Shown: positions 7,696-14,827 of the stretch, piece after piece
How the letters are laid out: every line of letters begins with the position of its first letter
How positions within the stretch are numbered: the stretch's first letter is position 1
Source of the DNA: Desulfobulbaceae bacterium
GTDB taxonomy: Bacteria > Desulfobacterota > Desulfobulbia > Desulfobulbales > Desulfobulbaceae
Direction: 5' to 3'
Assembly (NCBI GenBank): GCA_030633145.1
Contig: DAOVTM010000017.1
Location: 1 to 19,040, forward strand
DNA: 19,040 nucleotides
Program-made: the position numbers and the translations under genes
Notes under the pieces: model-generated
Seen by the model: the letters and a program-made list of their open reading frames with translations, nothing else
The model's database searches: none
What the model was told of the DNA's origin: nothing

Positions 7696-7798
7696 ATGAG
7701 GTGTGAGGTTTGAGATGTGAGTGTTGAGAACATGGTGAAATTGCAAGGTTCTCATTACTCACAACTCTCAACTCACAACTCTCAACTCACAACTCAAC
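7696..7798. repeat. Long imperfect inverted repeat with a 14-base tandem array between tssC and hcp
   Basis: The right side contains ACTCACAACTCTCA at 7757-7770 and 7771-7784, and a diverged third copy at 7785-7798. The left arm (about 7696-7731) is the imperfect complement of the right arm (about 7748-7785): TGAGAAC (7725-7731) pairs perfectly with GTTCTCA (7748-7754), and the GTGAG-rich stretches beyond pair with gaps. The loop is about 16 bases. A 17-base piece (7751-7767, read in reverse complement) recurs with one mismatch at 11602-11618. It looks like a dispersed intergenic repeat inserted into the operon. Confidence 0.75.
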
Positions 7799-7813
7799 AA
7801 ATGGAGATTGACA

Positions 7814-8302
7814 ATGGCTAACACGATGTATCTTAAACTTGAGGGAGAAGAGCAGGGCGAAATCAAAGGAGATTGTGCACAGGCCGGACGCGAGGATATG
7901 ATTCTGGTGTATGAGCTTGATCATACTGTCACCATTCCAAAGGATACCCATACCGGGCTGCCGACCGGTCAACGGGTTCATAAACCACTCAAAATCACCA
8001 AGCATAAGGATCAGGCAACTCCGCTGCTCTATCAGGCCTGTTGCAGCGGAGAGCATATCAAAACCCTTGAACTGCATTTTTACAGGATCAGTGACAAGGG
8101 TAAGGAGGAGATGTATTTCAAGATTGAACTGGCGAACTGCATTGTTGTTGAAATGCGGGAATACACCCCCATGACCTTTTTGCCGGAAAATCAACCGTAT
8201 CATGATATGGATGAGGTGCATTTTTCTTATGAAAAAATCATCTGGACCTTTGAGGATGGCGGCATAACAGCTGAAGATGACTGGAAAACGCCTAAAGCAT
8301 GA
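7814..8302 (+). CDS. hcp: T6SS inner tube protein Hcp (TssD)
   Basis: Hcp hexamers stack into the tube that is fired by sheath contraction and can carry small effectors in its lumen. The 162-residue length is typical. Family features include the N-terminal MYLKLEGEEQGEIKGD, the central TGQRVHKPLKITKHKDQATPLL and the final strand YEKIIWTFEDGGITAEDDW. No C-terminal effector extension is present, so this is a structural Hcp. ATG 7814 has GGAG (7803-7806) 7 bases upstream; an upstream TTG at 7808 would add two residues but overlaps the ribosome-site spacing. A strong hairpin follows the gene at 8347-8386 and a repeat structure precedes it, so hcp sits in its own transcript segment within the operon. 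Confidence 0.97.
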   Translation: MANTMYLKLEGEEQGEIKGDCAQAGREDMILVYELDHTVTIPKDTHTGLPTGQRVHKPLKITKHKDQATPLLYQACCSGEHIKTLELHFYRISDKGKEEMYFKIELANCIVVEMREYTPMTFLPENQPYHDMDEVHFSYEKIIWTFEDGGITAEDDWKTPKA

Positions 8303-8346
8303 TCGTAAAGGAAGGTAAAAGGAAACTTGTCTGATTAACTGAGACA

Positions 8347-8386
8347 GGGCTGTCAGGTACGGCTTGTCTGCCATACCTGACAGCCC
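8347..8386 (+). terminator. Strong hairpin after hcp (partial terminator or mRNA-stabilising stem-loop)
   Basis: GGGCTGTCAGGTACGG (8347-8362) pairs with CCATACCTGACAGCCC (8371-8386) over 16 positions with one mismatch, around an 8-base loop. Only a short T-containing tail follows (TTGTACATGG), not a clean T-run, so termination is probably incomplete. It would leave abundant hcp mRNA relative to the downstream baseplate genes, as expected for a protein needed in many copies. Confidence 0.7.
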
Positions 8387-8415
8387 TTGTACATGGTTAT
8401 TCTCTGGAGATCCGG

Positions 8416-8838
8416 GTGATAATACGGGAACGTCTGCTTGAGCGTATCAGTCGTCTTGAGGATGATAAGGAGGAAAAAGAGCAACAAAAATCCTCGTCAA
8501 CGACCTGGGAGAGTGAATCAATTCAGCTCCATCTTGCCCGCCTCCTCAATACCCGCCAGGGCAGTGTCTCCATAGCACCTGACTATGGAGTACCCGACAT
8601 GACCAATGTCCCGGGTGATTCCGTACAGGAGATCAGGCAGAATATTGAGCAGATTTTGCAAAAGGTGGTGCGGAAATACGAGCCCCGCCTTATCAACACC
8701 CGTCTGGTAATGCAGGAGACCTCCAAACAGTCTTTTGATCTTCAGTTTCGCCTTGAAGCGGTGGTGGCTGGTCATGAAGATGTCTCTGTTACCTTTGAAA
8801 CCGTGGTAACAACTGATGGTCGTATCGGGATTACATAA
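8416..8838 (+). CDS. tssE: T6SS baseplate protein TssE (gp25-like)
   Basis: TssE is the gp25-like lysozyme-fold baseplate subunit that forms part of the wedge with TssF and TssG and nucleates sheath assembly. The protein is 140 residues, normal for TssE. The N-terminal RERLLERI, then ESIQLHLARLLNTRQGS, APDYGVPDMTN and the later YEPRL segment are the family signature. The start is GTG 8416 with GGAGA (8406-8410) 5 bases upstream; the preceding hairpin ends 29 bases before it. tssF follows after 24 bases. Between the signatures, residues 16-30 are a charged, low-complexity stretch (DDKEEKEQQKSSS). Confidence 0.93.
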   Translation: MIIRERLLERISRLEDDKEEKEQQKSSSTTWESESIQLHLARLLNTRQGSVSIAPDYGVPDMTNVPGDSVQEIRQNIEQILQKVVRKYEPRLINTRLVMQETSKQSFDLQFRLEAVVAGHEDVSVTFETVVTTDGRIGIT

Positions 8839-8862
8839 CCCGAACCCGGAGAATTCGAGTAC

Positions 8863-10590
8863 GTGTACAGCAAATATTACCAACAGGAACTGTACAATAT
8901 CCGGGAGCTTGCCCGTGAGTTTGCCGAACTGCATCCAGCCATTGCGCCGATGCTCAGCGGTCAGTCAACAGATCCGGACGTGGAGCGGCTGCTGGAGGGA
9001 ACAGCCTTTCTCACCGGCCTGCTGCGGCAGAAACTTGATGACTCTTTTCCGGAAGTCATCCATTTTCTCATTGACCTCATCTTTCCCCATTTTCTCCGAC
9101 CCATCCCCTCCCTGACCCTGATCCGTTTTGTTCCCAGACCCGGAATGCCGGAGACAATCAACGTGCCAGCAGGTACCACCATGCGCTCTGCCAAGGTGGA
9201 TGGAAGTTCCTGTGTGTTCCGAACCAGTTTTCCCTGTGATGTTCATCCCCTGCGAATTGTCAAAATAGATTCGGACGATTCTGGTCACACCCCTTCCATC
9301 ACCCTCCACCTGGAGATGATCAGTGCCTCCCTGGAGGGTTGGCTTGCCGAATCACTCTCCTTTTTTATGGGCGGTTCCTTTACCCAGGCCAGTGGACTCT
9401 TTATGCTCCTCAACCGTCGGCTTGAGCGCATTATTCTCAGCGGAGATGACGGTGATCGTTATACCCTGCGACCGGACATGCTCAAGGCGGAATCCCTGGA
9501 TCGAGCCAACAGCCTGCTCCCCTATCCCAGCAGATCTTTTGCCGGGTATAGGCTGCTGCAGGAGTACTTTATCCTGCCCCATAAATTTCTCAATCTCTCT
9601 CTGCACGGGATCAGCAAGTGGCGTAACCGAGGTAACTCAGGCAGGTTCACCATAACCTTTGTCTTAAAAAAACAGCAGGAACCGCTCCCCAAGGTAAACC
9701 GTGATTCCTTTATCCTCTCGACTGTTCCGGCGGTGAACCTGTTCAGCCACGAGGCGGAACCAGTGCTTCTCGATCATCGACTGGATAAGATCCGGGTGGT
9801 TCCGGCCATGCACGACGGACAGCGGCCCGAGGTCTATACGGTGGACAAGGTCACCGGTTTCAGCAGGGGAGCGGTCAAAAAAAAGGAATACATTCCCGAG
9901 GTTGGCTTTACCGACCGGGGCGGGGAGGGCAACACCTACAGCCAGATCCACTCCATCTCTGCTGTACATGACCGTCCCGAAGTGGCACTCAGGTTCTCCT
10001 ATCCGCCCGAGGCGGAATCACTCATCGAGGAGACCCTGACCGTCCGGCTGACTTGCTCCAACGGGCTTTTGCCGGTGCAGTTGCAGCAAGGCGAGATCAA
10101 CCTGCCTACCTCTGATACCCCGGAACTGGTCGATTTCAGCAACCTGATGCAGCCGACCCAGCCCATTGATCCACCCCTGGAGGGAAATACCCTCTGGCAG
10201 CTCCTCTCCCACCTCTCCCTCAACCTGTTCAACCTGACAGATGCCGACAGTCTGCGCAACCTGTTGCGTCTCTATATCTTCAGTCACGGCCATGATCGGA
10301 GCAGGGTCACGGCCAATGAAAAGCGACTGGAAGGGATTGAGGAATTTGTCACCCAGCCGGTCAATCGACTGGTGCGGGGGGTGATGATGCGCGGACAGCG
10401 TATTGACATGGTTATTCGTGCGGATAACTTTGCCGGTCTTGGTGATTTCAATCTCTTCGGGATGGTGTTGGATGGTTTTTTCAGTGAGTATGCCGCAATG
10501 AACAACTTTACCCAGCTCAATGTAAAAAACAGCAACAGCGGGGAGGTGTTTACATGGCCACCACGGCTCGGTACGACCCGGCTGCTCTGA
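8863..10590 (+). CDS. tssF: T6SS baseplate protein TssF
   Basis: TssF (ImpG/VasA) forms the baseplate wedge with TssG, TssE and TssK around the VgrG spike. The protein is 575 residues, as expected. The diagnostic N-terminus is complete: YYQQELYNIRELAREFAELHP, DPDVERLLEGTAFLTGLLRQKLDD, and FPHFLRPIPSL. Further in, the family's LRPDML, YRLLQEYFILPHKF and VNLFSHEAEP stretches are seen. Start GTG 8863 has GGAGA (8848-8852) 10 bases upstream, and YSKYYQQEL directly follows as in other TssF proteins. Its 3' end overlaps tssG by 37 bases, which indicates co-translation of the two wedge partners. Confidence 0.96.
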   Translation: MYSKYYQQELYNIRELAREFAELHPAIAPMLSGQSTDPDVERLLEGTAFLTGLLRQKLDDSFPEVIHFLIDLIFPHFLRPIPSLTLIRFVPRPGMPETINVPAGTTMRSAKVDGSSCVFRTSFPCDVHPLRIVKIDSDDSGHTPSITLHLEMISASLEGWLAESLSFFMGGSFTQASGLFMLLNRRLERIILSGDDGDRYTLRPDMLKAESLDRANSLLPYPSRSFAGYRLLQEYFILPHKFLNLSLHGISKWRNRGNSGRFTITFVLKKQQEPLPKVNRDSFILSTVPAVNLFSHEAEPVLLDHRLDKIRVVPAMHDGQRPEVYTVDKVTGFSRGAVKKKEYIPEVGFTDRGGEGNTYSQIHSISAVHDRPEVALRFSYPPEAESLIEETLTVRLTCSNGLLPVQLQQGEINLPTSDTPELVDFSNLMQPTQPIDPPLEGNTLWQLLSHLSLNLFNLTDADSLRNLLRLYIFSHGHDRSRVTANEKRLEGIEEFVTQPVNRLVRGVMMRGQRIDMVIRADNFAGLGDFNLFGMVLDGFFSEYAAMNNFTQLNVKNSNSGEVFTWPPRLGTTRLL

Positions 10591-11603
10591 TTGATATCCG
10601 GCAGCTCCTCCTTGACCATGGGGGACGCATTCCCTATGTGCAGATTATTCGGCTGCTCCGTCTCTATCTGAGTAAACTGCATCCAGGGCTGGATCAGGAA
10701 GAGATTGGCCGTCTGATTCGGGTACACCCCCATCTTGGCTTGGATTTTCCCGGCACTGATGTCACCGGGGTCAAGGAACTGCGTCAGGATCCGCCTCTTT
10801 TCCAGGTAACAGCGACCTTTCTCGGCCTGTACGGCTCCTCTTCACCGCTTCCGACCTTTTACACGGAAGACCTCATGGAGGAGCGGCGGGAGGATCGCAG
10901 TGGCAGCCGGGGTTTTCTCGATGTTATTAATCAGCAGTTTTATGATCTTTATTATCGGGTCTGGGAAAAATATACCTTTACGCACCGGCTGGCTGAAAAC
11001 CGCAACGACCGGGACTATCTCATTCTTTTCAGTCTCCTGGGGCTTGGACACCGGGATATGCACCGGTGTCTCGAGCATGATCGTCGATTTCTCGCCTATA
11101 TCGGGCTGGCCTGTCAGCAACCCCACTCAGCGGTTGGACTGAGGGGGTTGGTCAGTGATATGCTGCGGGAGCCCAGTGTACGGGTCAAGCAATGTGTGGC
11201 CTATTCGGCGGTCATTTCCGAGGAGCAGCGATGCTTTCTTGGCATGGCAAATAACGGACTTGGCGAGGATGCCCATCTCGGCTCCAGGGTACGTGACCGG
11301 ATGGGCAAGTTTCAACTGGTGGTCAGCCCTGGGGGGGCGGATCGCTTTCAGGAGCTGCTTCCCGACCGACCGGCCTATGCCCTGATCCGGGAATGTGTTC
11401 TTTTTTATGTTGACCAGCCCCTGCTCTGGGATCTTGTCCTCCAGCTTGACCGGGAGGAAGTGGAGACCTGCCAGCCGGGAGAACGTTCCTGGGGGTGTCT
11501 TGGCTGGAATACCTGGATTTTTTCCGGGGACACCTGTCCCAATGATGGTCAGGTACGTTTCAGAAACCAGAAGCCAGAATTCAGAAATGAGAGGCGAAAA
11601 TGA
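10554..11603 (+). CDS. tssG: T6SS baseplate protein TssG, with a repeat-derived C-terminal tail
   Basis: TssG (ImpH/VasB) is the baseplate wedge subunit that partners TssF. The protein is 349 residues. Family features are IRVHPHLGLDFPGTDV, the GLYGSSSPLPTFYTEDLMEE box (about residues 97-116), FLDVINQQFYDLYYRVW and the final GERSWGCLGWNTWIF. ATG 10554 lies inside the end of tssF with GGGAGG (10541-10546) 7 bases upstream. Oddly, the last 15 residues (335-349, RFRNQKPEFRNERRK) are encoded by a CAGAA-rich simple repeat (from 11561), and the stop codon lies inside a second dispersed repeat. The native stop was probably lost when repeats invaded the 3' end; the core domain seems intact. Confidence 0.93.
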   Translation: MATTARYDPAALIDIRQLLLDHGGRIPYVQIIRLLRLYLSKLHPGLDQEEIGRLIRVHPHLGLDFPGTDVTGVKELRQDPPLFQVTATFLGLYGSSSPLPTFYTEDLMEERREDRSGSRGFLDVINQQFYDLYYRVWEKYTFTHRLAENRNDRDYLILFSLLGLGHRDMHRCLEHDRRFLAYIGLACQQPHSAVGLRGLVSDMLREPSVRVKQCVAYSAVISEEQRCFLGMANNGLGEDAHLGSRVRDRMGKFQLVVSPGGADRFQELLPDRPAYALIRECVLFYVDQPLLWDLVLQLDREEVETCQPGERSWGCLGWNTWIFSGDTCPNDGQVRFRNQKPEFRNERRK

Positions 11604-11698
11604 GTTGTGAGTATTGAGGGATAAGATCAACGATGTAGGGTGCGCTGTGCGAACCAGAGCTGTTCACACTGGTTCCCACGCAGGAGCGTGGGAACCAG
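11561..11698. repeat. Mosaic of dispersed repeats between tssG and the SEC-C gene
   Basis: Four repeat types lie end to end. CAGAA/CCAGAA units run at 11561-11587. GAGTTGTGAGTATTGAG at 11602-11618 is a 17-base near copy (one mismatch) of the repeat beside hcp. GGTGCGC (11639-11645) pairs with GCGAACC (11649-11655) with one mismatch. CTGGTTCCCACGC (11669-11681) pairs perfectly over 13 bases with GCGTGGGAACCAG (11686-11698) around an AGGA loop; this is the relative of the hairpin at 938-963. Confidence 0.75.
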
Positions 11699-11724
11699 AA
11701 AAAGAGGATATACAAAAGAATACA

Positions 11725-11928
11725 ATGAAAAGTAAAATTGCTATAAATTCGCCCTGTCCTTGCGGAAGCGATAAGAAGTACAAAAAATGTTGTTTGCGGA
11801 AAAATCAAAGTCAAAATAAAATACAAAATAAACCACAGAACCCTGACACCATCTCCTGGGTTGACGATGAGGGGATCCATTTGATAGAACCAGGCTCCGT
11901 GCCATCGCTTGCAGAGCAAGAAAAATGA
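11725..11928 (+). CDS. Small SEC-C motif (zinc-binding) protein
   Basis: A 67-residue protein with an N-terminal SEC-C motif: C11, C13, C22 and C23 in CPCGSDKKYKKCC, the CxC-x8-CC pattern that binds one zinc ion in the SecA C-terminus and in many small bacterial proteins. The rest is a Gln/Asn/Lys-rich linker (about 26-44) and an acidic tail (WVDDEGIHLIEPGS). The specific role is unknown; SEC-C often mediates protein or ribosome contacts. I start at ATG 11725 because everything upstream in frame (to 11614) is repeat DNA. No strong ribosome site is seen. The stop overlaps the start of the next ORF (ATGA). It is more A-rich than tssG and tssH, which suggests later acquisition. Whether it serves the T6SS is open. 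Confidence 0.7.
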   Translation: MKSKIAINSPCPCGSDKKYKKCCLRKNQSQNKIQNKPQNPDTISWVDDEGIHLIEPGSVPSLAEQEK

Positions 11929-12053
11929 CAGAAAATTATCAAAAGGAAATCAAGTCGAGTCCCATGTGGAAAGATATAGTCAAGGAATACGGAGAGGATA
12001 AAGCAGAGGAACTGCTTAAAAAATGCCAGGTTAAATTTAAAGAACAGCCATGA
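11925..12053 (+). CDS. 42-residue hypothetical protein coupled to the SEC-C gene
   Basis: A short ORF starting at the ATGA overlap with the SEC-C gene, with 42 charged, probably helical residues (begins MTENYQKEIKSSP, contains EYGEDKAEELLKKC, ends KEQP). It has one cysteine (residue 34), one tryptophan (residue 15), and no signal peptide or membrane segment. I do not recognise a family. The ATGA arrangement implies translational coupling with the SEC-C protein and a shared function. tssH begins 54 bases after its stop. It may be a genuine small partner or the remnant of a longer gene; the regular amphipathic pattern and the coupling favour a real product. Confidence 0.5.
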   Translation: MTENYQKEIKSSPMWKDIVKEYGEDKAEELLKKCQVKFKEQP

Positions 12054-12107
12054 AAAGGTAATGCACAGCCAACTATTCAATTGTAGCCCTAAAACAAGGA
12101 GTACTCC

Positions 12108-14822
12108 ATGGTAATCGTTGATATCAAAGGATTATTGCTGCATCTCAACCCCTTCAGCACCAACGCCCTCCAGGCCGCAGCCGGTCTGTCGGTTTCCAGA
12201 ACCCATTACGAGGTTACGGTGGAGCATGTACTGCTCAAGTTACTCGATGATATCCATGCTGACTGGCCCCTGATCTTTGAGCGGTTTGGCATTGAGGCAG
12301 GGCAGATGCGAAAAAAAATTGATGAGGTACTGGAGGACTATAACACCGGCAACTCAGGCAAACCGGTCTTTTCTCCCATGCTCCTTGACCTTATCCAGGA
12401 GGCATGGCTGATCGCCTCCATTGATCTTGGAGACCGCAAGGTACGTTCCGGGGCCTTGCTGCTGGCTCTGCTGGCCCGACCAGCGTATTATTCCAGCGGT
12501 CAGTACATGGATATGCTGCGCACCATCAACCGCCCTGACCTGCTCAAGGAATTCTGGCAGATCACCAAGCCTTCAGTAGAGGCGGTGAGCCGGGAAGAGC
12601 GCATTGAGCAGGAGACCAAAGGAGGGGCTGTCGGTAAGGAGAGTTTTCTTGGCCGTTTCTGCCAGGATTTTACGGAAAACGCCCGTCAGGGCAAGATTGA
12701 CCGGGTCTTTGGCCGGGATAAGGAGATTCGCTTGATGATCGACATCCTGGCCCGCCGTCGCAAGAACAATCCCATCTGCGTGGGAGAACCAGGTGTCGGC
12801 AAGACCGCAGTCGTGGAGGGGCTGGCTCGAAGGATTATCGAAGACGACGTACCCGATGCCATCCGGGGTACCGCCCTTCTGGCTCTGGACATGGGGCTGC
12901 TGGAGGCTGGTGCCGGAATGAAGGGTGAGTTTGAAAGCCGCCTCAACGGAGTGATCACCGAGATCAAGGAATCAGAGACCCCGATCATCCTCTTCATTGA
13001 TGAGGCTCATACCCTGGTGGGTGCTGGGGGATCGGCAGGAGGCGGTGATGCGGCTAACCTTCTCAAACCGGCTCTGGCCAGGGGTGAACTGCGCACCGTG
13101 GCCGCAACCACCTGGACAGAATACAAAAAATACTTTGAAAAAGATCCGGCTCTGGCCCGCCGTTTCCAACTGGTTAAACTGGACGAGCCAGACACCGAAA
13201 CCACCACCCTGATCCTGCGCGGCATCAAGGACGGCTATGAAAAATCGCATAAGGTAATCGTCCGAGACGATGCGGTTCAGGCTGCCAGTGAGTTTGCGGC
13301 CCGCTATGTCTCTGGTCGTTTTCTCCCTGACAAGGCCATTGATCTGCTGGATACCGCCTGTGCCAGGATTGGCATTAACCTGGCCGCAAAACCACCAGAA
13401 CTGGAAGACCTGGAACGTTCCATTTCCGCCCTTGAGCGGGAAGACCATGCCATTTCCAGGGATCGGGACAACAATGTCCCTGTGGATGAGGAGCATGTGG
13501 CGGATATCCACGAGTCCATGGAACGTCTTGACGAAAAACGAAAGACCCTGGAGGAACGGTGGAAGAAGGAGCGTGATGCGGCTCATAAGGTTGTTGCGTT
13601 GAGAACACAGCTTTTTGAAACCATGCATGGAATAGCCGAGGAACCAGCAGCCGAAGAAACAGCCCCGTCTGCGGAGAAAACAAGCACAGAGGAGCAACCG
13701 GAAAACGATCAGGAGGAAAAGGAGCAGCCACCCACGATTGAGGAATTGAAAGAGCAGCTCGCTGAGGCGGACGCAGCCCTTCATGCCTTGCAGGGCGATG
13801 AACCGCTCATCCAGATCGAGGTCAATCCTGATGTTGTTGCCCAGGTCACCGCAGACTGGACCGGCATCCCCCTGGGTAAGATGCTGCGGGACGAGGCAGA
13901 GAACATCGTCAACTTTGAATCAGTCATGACCCGGAGTATCAAGGGGCAGGGTCACGCCCTGGAGGCCATGGGCGAGGTGATTCGTGCATCCAAGGCAGGC
14001 ATCAAGAGTCCGGAACAGCCCCTGGGGGTTTTTCTCTTTGCCGGGCCGTCCGGGGTTGGGAAAACCGCCACCGGCCTGGCTCTGGCTGATCTGATTTTTG
14101 GTAGTGAAAAGAATGTGGTCACAGTCAATATGAGTGAGTTCCAGGAAGGACACACTGTCAGCCGCCTTATTGGTTCTCCGCCCGGCTATGTCGGATTTGG
14201 CGAGGGCGGAATGCTCACCGAGGCAGTGCGCCGTAAACCCTACTCGGTCGTCCTCCTTGACGAGGTGGAAAAGGCGCATATCGATGTCATGAACCTTTTT
14301 TATCAGGTCTTTGATAAGGGAATGCTCACCGATGGCGAGGGCAAGGAGATCAGTTTCCGCAACACCATCATCATCCTGACTTCTAACCTGGGAACCGATG
14401 TGATCCAGGAGATGACAGCCGGGGATGACCGGCCTCCAGCAGATGTGGTTATGGGGGCGGTGCGTCCCCTGCTTTCTGAATATTTCAAACCAGCCCTGTT
14501 GGCCAGAACCACGGTTATTCCATTTTTCAGTCTGGACAGGGATGCAATGGAAAATATCGTCACTGTTAAATTGGAGGCTCTGCGCAGGATGCTCAAGGAA
14601 AACAACAAGATGGAGCTGGATTACTCTGAGGAGGTTGTCAAGCAGATTGCGGCTCGCTGCACCGAGGTTGAAACCGGAGCGCGCAATATCGAGTATATCC
14701 TCAACGGTAATGTCCTGCCCCGCCTGTCCCGGGAGATCCTGGGTCACATGGGGGATGGGGAACTGCCGGAAGGGGTCAAGATTGATGTGGATGAGGACGG
14801 CAGCTTTACCATGGAATTTTAA
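12108..14822 (+). CDS. tssH: T6SS sheath-recycling AAA+ ATPase TssH (ClpV)
   Basis: ClpV hexamers bind contracted TssB/TssC sheath and unfold it by ATP hydrolysis so it can be reused. The protein is 904 residues. A Clp N-domain (about 1-155) is followed by the first AAA+ module with Walker A GEPGVGKT (226-233) and Walker B with D298/E299 (FIDEAH), then a coiled middle domain (about 410-520). The second AAA+ module has Walker A GPSGVGKT (646-653) and Walker B with D718/E719 (LLDEVEKAH); WTGIPLGKM marks the junction. An acidic low-complexity insert (about 510-550, EEPAAEETAPS then ENDQEEKEQPP) sits between the middle domain and the second module, which I do not recall in typical ClpV. ATG 12108 follows AAGGAG (12096-12101). 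The next gene starts 5 bases after its stop. Confidence 0.97.
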   Translation: MVIVDIKGLLLHLNPFSTNALQAAAGLSVSRTHYEVTVEHVLLKLLDDIHADWPLIFERFGIEAGQMRKKIDEVLEDYNTGNSGKPVFSPMLLDLIQEAWLIASIDLGDRKVRSGALLLALLARPAYYSSGQYMDMLRTINRPDLLKEFWQITKPSVEAVSREERIEQETKGGAVGKESFLGRFCQDFTENARQGKIDRVFGRDKEIRLMIDILARRRKNNPICVGEPGVGKTAVVEGLARRIIEDDVPDAIRGTALLALDMGLLEAGAGMKGEFESRLNGVITEIKESETPIILFIDEAHTLVGAGGSAGGGDAANLLKPALARGELRTVAATTWTEYKKYFEKDPALARRFQLVKLDEPDTETTTLILRGIKDGYEKSHKVIVRDDAVQAASEFAARYVSGRFLPDKAIDLLDTACARIGINLAAKPPELEDLERSISALEREDHAISRDRDNNVPVDEEHVADIHESMERLDEKRKTLEERWKKERDAAHKVVALRTQLFETMHGIAEEPAAEETAPSAEKTSTEEQPENDQEEKEQPPTIEELKEQLAEADAALHALQGDEPLIQIEVNPDVVAQVTADWTGIPLGKMLRDEAENIVNFESVMTRSIKGQGHALEAMGEVIRASKAGIKSPEQPLGVFLFAGPSGVGKTATGLALADLIFGSEKNVVTVNMSEFQEGHTVSRLIGSPPGYVGFGEGGMLTEAVRRKPYSVVLLDEVEKAHIDVMNLFYQVFDKGMLTDGEGKEISFRNTIIILTSNLGTDVIQEMTAGDDRPPADVVMGAVRPLLSEYFKPALLARTTVIPFFSLDRDAMENIVTVKLEALRRMLKENNKMELDYSEEVVKQIAARCTEVETGARNIEYILNGNVLPRLSREILGHMGDGELPEGVKIDVDEDGSFTMEF

Positions 14823-14827
14823 CAGCA

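Noticed and set aside
7757..7798. CRISPR-like array
   Set aside because: The 14-base units are contiguous with no spacers, and no cas genes are present.
11614..11724. Upstream extension of the SEC-C protein from a non-ATG start at 11614
   Set aside because: The extra 37 residues are encoded by hairpin repeats; the ATG at 11725 directly precedes the zinc motif.
12972..14747. Long minus-strand ORFs of 270 and 275 residues opposite tssH
   Set aside because: They mirror the codon bias of tssH, which is unambiguous; the predicted proteins resemble no family.
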